Shown in pieces: positions 12,856-17,504 of a stretch of DNA of 17,504 bases (positions within the stretch are counted from its first letter, which is position 1; each line of letters starts with the position of its first letter). The position numbers and the translations under genes are program-made. Below the pieces are notes generated by a model, which made no database searches, was not told where the DNA came from, and saw only the letters and a list, made by a program, of their open reading frames with translations. The stretch is from JACVRW01 sp034664105. GTDB taxonomy: Bacteria; Actinomycetota; Thermoleophilia; Solirubrobacterales; Thermoleophilaceae. Location of the stretch: NCBI GenBank assembly GCA_034664105.1, contig JAXDIH010000002.1, positions 1 to 17,504 of the forward strand, written 5' to 3'.

Positions 12856-13304
12856 ACGGTCTGCGCGTCCAGACCGCCCTCCACACCGGGCGGCAGCGCC
12901 CCGGTGCCGTGCGCGTACAGGGCGATGTCCTCGATCGTCTTCACCTGCGCCGGGTCGCTGCCGTCACCGGCGGCCCACCCACCCCGCGCCGGCGTGAGCG
13001 TGTCCGGGTCGGCGTCCAGCGCCGCGCCAGCGAGCAGCCTCGCCTTGTCGCGGATGCGCTCGGTCGCGCGGACGATCGCCTCGGTGGTGCCCTCCGATGG
13101 ACTCGTGTTGTAGCCATGTCCGACGCCGAAGCGGTCGGTGTCCGCCGGGACCACCTTGACGTCGAGGGGCGGCACGCCCAGCTCGCCGGCGACGAGGGTC
13201 GCGTACTCGGACTCCCTGCCGTCGGACTCCGTGGTGAGACTCAGCACCATCTTGCCGGTCGGGTGCACGCGCAGGAACACCGCGCGGTAGGCCTCGTCAG
13301 CCAC
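12843..13304 (-). CDS. Stand-alone degenerate CoxL-like (molybdopterin-binding) domain
   Basis: A 153-residue protein from GTG 13304. FLRVHPTGKMVLSLTTESDG, then YATLVAGELGVPPLDVKVVP and ADTDRFGVGHGYNTSPSEGT, aligns by eye to the middle of the CoxL/xanthine dehydrogenase large subunit, which is normally about 700-800 residues. The tail RIRDKARLLAGAALDADPD and GALPPGVEGGLDAQTVY also fits that family. Motifs that hold the cofactor in true enzymes are changed: the usual HGQG is DGRE and the S-R-S-T region reads NTSPSEG. It therefore probably has no catalytic activity. Its GTG overlaps the previous stop by 1 nt and it is the last gene of the operon. It could be a partner, decoy or chaperone of the real large subunit, or a gene remnant; the intact frame and tight coupling favour a maintained gene. 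Confidence 0.72.
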   Translation of the reverse strand: MADEAYRAVFLRVHPTGKMVLSLTTESDGRESEYATLVAGELGVPPLDVKVVPADTDRFGVGHGYNTSPSEGTTEAIVRATERIRDKARLLAGAALDADPDTLTPARGGWAAGDGSDPAQVKTIEDIALYAHGTGALPPGVEGGLDAQTVYRD

Positions 13305-13483
13305 TAGTCATCCTCCTCGTTCGTCGCAGCGGTCCGGGACGCGAGACGCTCGCGCTCCTGATGGGCGGTGAGGGCGTTGTGGTCCTCCCGATCGCAGAAT
13401 GCCGGCTGTGGCCCACCCAGCGGATTCGGAGGGACAGCGGGCCGCTCACACCCGGGGTAGATGCAGGTCTTACCCGTCGTCAC
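13304..13483 (-). CDS. Small Cys/His-rich protein in the cox operon, 59 residues
   Basis: GTG 13483 with GGGGGA just upstream encodes MTTGKTCIYPGCERPAVPPN, then PLGGPQPAFCDREDHNALTA and a charged helical tail. Cysteines at 7 and 12 and the later C-x4-H (FCDREDH) form a plausible single zinc site. The start lies inside the last codons of coxE (14 bp overlap) and the stop overlaps the next gene by 1 nt, so it is translated as part of the operon. I do not recognise the family. The frame is open upstream to 13726, but that part is the Arg-rich shadow of coxE. Confidence 0.65.
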   Translation of the reverse strand: MTTGKTCIYPGCERPAVPPNPLGGPQPAFCDREDHNALTAHQERERLASRTAATNEEDD

Positions 13484-14807
13484 GCTTCCCCCATCCCGGG
13501 GTCGTGTTGCCCCTGCTGGGGCCGTAGCCGCTGGGCATCGCGACCGAGCTGCCGGGCACCGGCGTCGCGCTGGCCCACGGCTCGTCTTCCTCCTGCACGG
13601 GAGCCTCGAACGCCGGCGGCTCGCTCCACGACGCCGCGCCGATCGCGTCCACAACCTCCCCAAGCGCCTCGAAGCTGTGGCCGCTGACGAGCGCATCGCA
13701 GTGCTCGAGCGCGGCGACCATGCCACCGGCCCGTACGGCGAACCCGCTCGACCCCACGCGGGGGTTAACCCAGACGATCCGGTGGGCGAGGCGCGAGAGG
13801 CGCTCCATCTCTTGGCTCACGAGCTGCGGGTCCCCCCGCTCCCAGCCGTCGGACAGGATCACGACCACGGCGCCGCGGGCCATGCCGCGGCGGCCGTGGC
13901 GGTCGTTGAACTCCTTGAGCGCGGATCCGATCCGGGTCCCGCTCGACCAGTCCGGCGCCGCGGCCGCGGCGCGCTGGATCGCCCGCTCCGGGTGGCGGGA
14001 GGCCAGCGCCCGCGTCAAGCGGGTGAGCCGAGTGGCGAAGGCGAACGCCTCCGCGTGCGCGCCGCTGCCAGCGGCACAGGCCATGAACTGGAGGTAGGCG
14101 CGCCCGTACGGCTCCATCGAGCCGGAGATGTCGCACAGCATCACCAGGCGGCGGCGGACGGTGCGGCGGTGGCGGCGCGCGAGCCGGATCGGATCGCCGC
14201 CGGAGCGCAGGCTGCCGCGCAGCGTCCGCCGCATGTCGATTCGCTGGCCGTGGCGGCCCCGCTCGTAGCGTCGGGTGCGCCGCAGCGGCGTCGCGAGCTC
14301 CAGGCGCGACATCAGACGGTAGAGCCGGGCGAGCTCATCCGGCTCCAGCGCGTCGAAGCGCTTGCCGGCGAGACGCTCCTCGTCGCTCGCCAGCGCCAGC
14401 GGGACCTTGACCTCCGGCTCGTCGGCTTCGTCGCCGTCCGAGCGCGGCGTCGCCGACGCGCCAACGGCTTGCCCTTCCTGGTCCGACCGTCTCGCGGGGG
14501 CGGCCACACGATCGTCAGCGGGCCGCTCGTCGTCCGGCTCCGCGGTCTCGGTCTCAGCGGCGCCGCCGAAGATCGAGCTGAAGACCGCATCGAAGGCCTG
14601 GGCATGGGACTGGTCGGAGACGAAGACCGAACGGGCGGTCCAGTACAGCCGCCGCCGGCTGTTTGGACGCACCAGCGTCAAGGCCTGCGCGAAGCCGGCG
14701 GAGCGCTCGGGCGTCACCGGCACACCGGCCGCCCGCAGGCGCTGGCCGAGGGCTCCGGCGAGCGCCGGCAGGTCCAGGTGGATCGTCTCCACCTGGAAGT
14801 CAGCCAC
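13470..14807 (-). CDS. coxE: CoxE-like VWA domain protein
   Basis: A 445-residue protein. The N-terminal helical half (IHLDLPALAGALGQRLRAAG, SVFVSDQSHAQAFDAVFSSI) is followed by an acidic low-complexity linker (about 83-135), a basic stretch (RRTRRYERGRHGQRIDMRRT) and a C-terminal von Willebrand A domain with the MIDAS motif CDISGSM (D226, S228, S230), SSGTRIGSALKEF and ILSDGWERGD. CoxE works with the CoxD ATPase; in carboxidotrophic bacteria these proteins are needed to mature the Mo/Cu active site of CO dehydrogenase. GTG 14807 overlaps the coxD stop by 8 bp, and the small Cys/His gene overlaps its end. The C-terminal tail after the VWA domain (Pro/Ser/Gly-rich) looks disordered. Confidence 0.9.
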   Translation of the reverse strand: MADFQVETIHLDLPALAGALGQRLRAAGVPVTPERSAGFAQALTLVRPNSRRRLYWTARSVFVSDQSHAQAFDAVFSSIFGGAAETETAEPDDERPADDRVAAPARRSDQEGQAVGASATPRSDGDEADEPEVKVPLALASDEERLAGKRFDALEPDELARLYRLMSRLELATPLRRTRRYERGRHGQRIDMRRTLRGSLRSGGDPIRLARRHRRTVRRRLVMLCDISGSMEPYGRAYLQFMACAAGSGAHAEAFAFATRLTRLTRALASRHPERAIQRAAAAAPDWSSGTRIGSALKEFNDRHGRRGMARGAVVVILSDGWERGDPQLVSQEMERLSRLAHRIVWVNPRVGSSGFAVRAGGMVAALEHCDALVSGHSFEALGEVVDAIGAASWSEPPAFEAPVQEEDEPWASATPVPGSSVAMPSGYGPSRGNTTPGWGKRDDG

Positions 14808-15696
14808 CGCTGCGCACGAGCTGCTCCAGGCCGGCCGCGCGGATCACCTCCTGGTCCTCGTCGTACTTCAGCACCGACCCCAGCGTGAGGTTCACCGCCG
14901 CCGCGTCGAGGTGCTCGACGCCGAGCAGGCTCAGGGCAGCCACCCAGTCGATCGCCTCCGCGATCCCGGGCGGCTTCTGCACGTCGCTGTCGCGCATGCG
15001 TGCCACAGCATTCGCCACCTCCACCGCCAGCGTCTCAGAGGAGCCCCGCACCCGCCGGCGCACGATCTCCACCTCGCGCTGCGGCGTCGGGTAGTCGATC
15101 CAGCGGTACAGGCAGCGGCGCTTCACGGCGTCGTGGAGGTCGCGTGTCCGGTTGGACGTCAAGACGATGATCGGCGGATGAGTGGCGGTGATCGTGCCCA
15201 GCTCGGGGATCGTCACGCTCGCGTCCGCCAGCAGCTCGAGCAGGAACGCCTCGAAGTCGTCGTCCGCGCGGTCGATCTCGTCGATCAGGAGCACGGCAGG
15301 CCGCGGGCCGGGGTGCTCGAGCGCTCGCAGCAGCGGTCGCCGGATCAGGTACTCGGAACCGAACAGGTCCTCCTCGGTCAGGGCCGAGTCGTCGGAGTCG
15401 GCGAGCCGGATGCTGAGCAGCTGGCGCGGGTAGTTCCACTCGTAGAGCGCCTCCGCCGCGTCGATCCCCTCGTAGCACTGCAACCGGATCAGCGGCGTGT
15501 CGAGCACCGCCGCGAGTGACCTGGCCGCTTCCGTCTTGCCGACGCCCGCCTCGCCCTCGAGCAGCAGCGGTTGCGGAAGGCGGAGGCTGAGGAACATCGA
15601 CGTCGCGAGGCCTTCGTCGACCAGGTAGTCGACCGCCGCGAGGCGCTGGGCCAGCGTCTCTACGTCCGGCACCAGGTGACGCATCTCCTCGCTCAT
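14800..15696 (-). CDS. coxD: CoxD-like MoxR-family AAA+ ATPase
   Basis: A 298-residue AAA+ ATPase. Walker A GEAGVGKT (48-55), Walker B VLLIDE (135-140), sensor 1 LTSNRT (about 179-184) and a likely arginine finger in VKRRCLYRWIDYP are all present; QCYEGIDAAEALYEWNY is the MoxR/CoxD signature segment. In Oligotropha, CoxD is a membrane-associated chaperone-like ATPase that partly unfolds apo-CO dehydrogenase and supports sulfuration of its molybdenum centre. Together with CoxE it forms the MoxR-VWA pair. ATG 15696 overlaps the stop of the upstream mocA-like gene as ATGA, a sign of coupled translation. Confidence 0.93.
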   Translation of the reverse strand: MSEEMRHLVPDVETLAQRLAAVDYLVDEGLATSMFLSLRLPQPLLLEGEAGVGKTEAARSLAAVLDTPLIRLQCYEGIDAAEALYEWNYPRQLLSIRLADSDDSALTEEDLFGSEYLIRRPLLRALEHPGPRPAVLLIDEIDRADDDFEAFLLELLADASVTIPELGTITATHPPIIVLTSNRTRDLHDAVKRRCLYRWIDYPTPQREVEIVRRRVRGSSETLAVEVANAVARMRDSDVQKPPGIAEAIDWVAALSLLGVEHLDAAAVNLTLGSVLKYDEDQEVIRAAGLEQLVRSGG

Positions 15697-16298
15697 GCGG
15701 CCGTCAGGGCGTCGAGCACGGCCTGGTAGTCATCGGGCGTGTCCACGTCACGAGGGACGGGACCCGCGATCGGGACCCTCGCCACCTCGGCGGCGCGCCG
15801 GTCGAGCAGCCGCCACACCCCCTTGTCGCCGTGAAGGTCGGCGAGGTCGCCGAAGACCCCGCGAGCGAAGGCGATCGGATGGCCGTCGCCGTCGTCGTAA
15901 CGGCACACGGCCAGCGGCGCGTCGCCGCGCCCGGCCAGCAGCGACCGCACCGTCGCCGCGGTCACGCCCGGCTGGTCCCCGAGCATCAGCACCATGACGT
16001 CGCTGCGCACGTCGACCGCGGCCAGCGCTGCCGCGATCGAGGACGAGCACCCCTCCCCATAGGCGTCGTTGACGACCACCTCGGCGCCCGCGAGGTCCGT
16101 ACCAGCGCGGACGGCGGCCGCCGAGCCGCCGATGGCGACAATCGTCTGGTCGAAGCCGCAGGAACGTGCGGTGGCGGCGACGTGACCCAGCAGCGTGCCG
16201 TCGCCGTAGGGCAGCAGCTGCTTGGGTCGACCGAGGCGCTTCGACCCGCCGGCGCCCAGCACAAGCCCGGTGACGAACGGATCAGTCCGCGCCGGCAT
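15693..16298 (-). CDS. mocA: MocA/MobA-like molybdenum cofactor nucleotidyltransferase
   Basis: A 201-residue nucleotidyltransferase. The N-terminal loop GLVLGAGGSKRLGRPKQLLP is the NTP-binding signature, with K26 as the expected phosphate contact. NDAYGEGCSSSIAAAL and VMVLMLGDQPGVT (the metal-binding Asp) follow, and GHPIAFARGVFGDLADLHGDKG fits the MocA group. MocA adds CMP to the molybdenum cofactor to make the dinucleotide form used by CO and xanthine dehydrogenases. Its place between xdhC and coxD supports that. ATG 16298 overlaps the xdhC end by 17 bp. MobA (GTP) specificity cannot be excluded from sequence, but the context argues for CTP. Confidence 0.85.
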   Translation of the reverse strand: MPARTDPFVTGLVLGAGGSKRLGRPKQLLPYGDGTLLGHVAATARSCGFDQTIVAIGGSAAAVRAGTDLAGAEVVVNDAYGEGCSSSIAAALAAVDVRSDVMVLMLGDQPGVTAATVRSLLAGRGDAPLAVCRYDDGDGHPIAFARGVFGDLADLHGDKGVWRLLDRRAAEVARVPIAGPVPRDVDTPDDYQAVLDALTAA

Positions 16299-17193
16299 GC
16301 TGGTGTGCCAGGGCGAACTGGGACTTGCAGCCCTCGCAGCAGAAGTAGACCGTCTCGCTGCCGTGCCGCAGCGAGGCTGTGCCGGGGACCGCGGCGACCG
16401 TCATGCCGCAGATCGGATCTACGGCGGTCTTCGCGGCGGCCGGCTCGCGCCGACGGACCGCGATCACCTCGGCGAGGATCGACAGCGCGATCTCCGCGGC
16501 CGTGCGCGCCCCGATGTCGAGTCCGGCGGGGACGTCGATCCGATCGAGCAGCTCCGCCGGCACGCCGTCGCCGCGCAGCTCGCCGAGCACCCCGTCGCCG
16601 CGCTTGCCGCTGGCCACCAGGCCGACGTAGGGCAGGCCCGCTTCGAGGGCGGTGCGCAGGGCGTGCAGCTCGTCGCGCCCGTGCGCGGCCACCACGAGCG
16701 CCAGGTCGCCCGGCTTGGCCTCCAGCTCGTCGCCGTCGACGGCCACGATGTCGAGGTCGAGCTCGGCGCCGAGGGCCACGACGGCGGCGGCGATCGGCGT
16801 GTCGCCCACCACGAGCACACGCGGCGCCGGCACGACCGGCTCGAGGAAGATCTCGATCGCGCCCCCGGACAGGCAAGGGTTCTCGACGGTCACGGCGCCC
16901 TCCTCCCTGGCGGCCTCCCTGCCCTCGGGTCCGGTCTCGGCCTCATCGCCGAACGGAAGGATCCGCAGCAGCAGCGCCTCTTGGCTCGCAATCGCCTGCA
17001 ACGCGTAGGCGCGCACGCTGTGCTCCGCGCAGGAGCCGCCGACGAAGCCCTCGACGCTCCCGTCGGCGAGGACCAGCGCGGCGTCCCCGGCCTCAACGCT
17101 CGTCGGGCGTTGCGCCCGGACGACCGTTGCACTCACGAACGCCTCGCCGTGCTCGGTGAGCTCGCGCGCCCGCCGGGCCATCGCCGCCGGCAT
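16282..17193 (-). CDS. xdhC: XdhC/CoxF-like maturation protein fused to a YHS metal-binding domain
   Basis: A 303-residue protein from ATG 17193, overlapping the coxL stop by 1 nt (TGATG). The N-terminal XdhC/CoxI domain shows HGEAFVSATVVRAQRPTSVE, GFVGGSCAEHSVRAYALQAI and NPCLSGGAIEIFLEP. The middle is a Rossmann-like domain (RVLVVGDTPIAAAVVALG ... DLALVVAAHGRDE ... YVGLVASGKRGDG). The last 50 residues form a YHS domain, VDPICGMTVAAVPGTASLRH, then VYFCCEGCKSQFA, with metal-binding cysteines. XdhC proteins bind the molybdenum cofactor and pass it, after sulfuration, to the hydroxylase. A YHS tail is found on some XdhC-type proteins and on copper ATPases, so a metal-delivery role is conceivable here (inference). 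The longer frame up to 17415 is antisense-like to coxL. Confidence 0.88.
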   Translation of the reverse strand: MPAAMARRARELTEHGEAFVSATVVRAQRPTSVEAGDAALVLADGSVEGFVGGSCAEHSVRAYALQAIASQEALLLRILPFGDEAETGPEGREAAREEGAVTVENPCLSGGAIEIFLEPVVPAPRVLVVGDTPIAAAVVALGAELDLDIVAVDGDELEAKPGDLALVVAAHGRDELHALRTALEAGLPYVGLVASGKRGDGVLGELRGDGVPAELLDRIDVPAGLDIGARTAAEIALSILAEVIAVRRREPAAAKTAVDPICGMTVAAVPGTASLRHGSETVYFCCEGCKSQFALAHQHAGAD

Positions 17194-17504
17194 CACTGCG
17201 GCGGCTCGGGTCGTCCCTGCATCGCGGCCCAGACGCGCGCCGGGGTGCAGGGCATGTCGATGTGCTCGACGCCGTGAGTCTCGTGCAGCGCGTCGATGAC
17301 CGCGTTCACGATCGCGGGCGGAGAGCCGACGTTCGGGGACTCGCCGACGCCCTTGGCACCGAGCGGGTGGTGCGGACACGGCGTGACCGTCTCCCCCAAC
17401 TCGAAGTCCGGGCATTCGAGCGCAGTCGGGATGAGGTAGTCCATGAACGACGAGTTGAGGCAGTTGCCCTCCTCGTCGAAGGAGATCAGCTCCATCAACG
17501 CGAT
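17193..17504 (-). CDS. coxL: CoxL-type molybdenum hydroxylase large subunit, C-terminus only (5' end outside window)
   Basis: The last 103 codons of a large subunit that runs off the right edge. LMELISFDEEGNCLNSSFMD, then YLIPTALECPDFELGET and HHPLGAKGVGESPNVGSPPA are the C-terminal signatures of the CoxL/xanthine dehydrogenase family; the Glu in GVGES is the expected active-site base. The protein ends VEHIDMPCTPARVWAAMQGR. The reaction (CO, xanthine, aldehyde or another substrate) cannot be told because the active-site loop is outside the window. It is the first gene seen of an operon followed by xdhC, mocA, coxD and coxE. Confidence 0.9.
   Translation of the reverse strand: MALMELISFDEEGNCLNSSFMDYLIPTALECPDFELGETVTPCPHHPLGAKGVGESPNVGSPPAIVNAVIDALHETHGVEHIDMPCTPARVWAAMQGRPEPPQ

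Noticed and set aside
13461..14888. 475-codon plus-strand open frame opposite coxE
   Set aside because: It is antisense to coxE and coxD; only the minus strand shows VWA and AAA+ motifs.
15831..17159. 442-codon plus-strand open frame opposite mocA and xdhC
   Set aside because: Its second half is almost wholly Arg/Pro/Ala, typical of a high-GC shadow of the real minus-strand genes.
1..17504. CRISPR arrays, tRNA or rRNA genes
   Set aside because: No regularly spaced direct repeats and no tRNA- or rRNA-like segments were noticed on either strand.

Overview
The window is high-GC DNA with dense, often overlapping genes, frequent GTG starts and several starts that look leaderless. Gene content points to an actinobacterium, most likely of the Thermoleophilia/Solirubrobacterales type: a TreT-like trehalose synthase, a type II NADH dehydrogenase and a molybdenum hydroxylase (CO dehydrogenase-like) maturation cluster. 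The lineage is inferred from gene content; no rRNA or other marker is present.

Left part (1-7839): a minus-strand MFS transporter that runs off the left edge carries a very long C-terminal coiled-coil extension. It is divergent from a universal stress protein followed by a PsiE-like membrane protein, and the 70 bp between the two start codons form a mirror-symmetric sequence that reads as a bidirectional promoter. Next come two divergent GT4 glycosyltransferases (minus-strand TreT-like, plus-strand of unknown acceptor), a minus-strand type II NADH dehydrogenase and a small acidic hypothetical protein.

Centre (7888-11568): a 3,290 bp insertion (7908-11197) has 26 bp terminal inverted repeats (25/26 identical) and a 10 bp direct repeat on each side. 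Removing the insertion and one direct repeat rebuilds a continuous 126-codon reading frame for a carboxymuconolactone-decarboxylase-like protein, so the insertion split a real gene. The element carries an IS1595-type transposase, a translationally coupled small helix-turn-helix protein, a 311-residue passenger of unknown function, several small ORFs, and a third, internal copy of the terminal repeat (10825-10850). The transposase promoter overlaps two copies of TGTCAA-N5-TTGACA, which suggests an autoregulated, leaderless transcript.

Right part (11565-17504): a molybdenum-hydroxylase region. On the minus strand, a CoxL-type large subunit (only its C-terminus is in the window) is followed by tightly overlapping genes for XdhC fused to a YHS metal-binding domain, a MocA-like cytidylyltransferase, the MoxR-type AAA+ ATPase CoxD, the VWA protein CoxE, a small Cys/His-rich protein, and a stand-alone degenerate CoxL-like domain. 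A separate minus-strand pair encodes CoxG and a zinc-ribbon protein, with a YceI-like gene divergent from coxG. Known roles of these families suggest that XdhC and MocA handle the molybdenum cofactor, CoxD and CoxE remodel or activate the enzyme, and CoxG helps membrane attachment.

No tRNA, rRNA or CRISPR array was seen. No gene-free stretch longer than 300 bp was found; the longest, 10503-10647, shows nothing recognisable.
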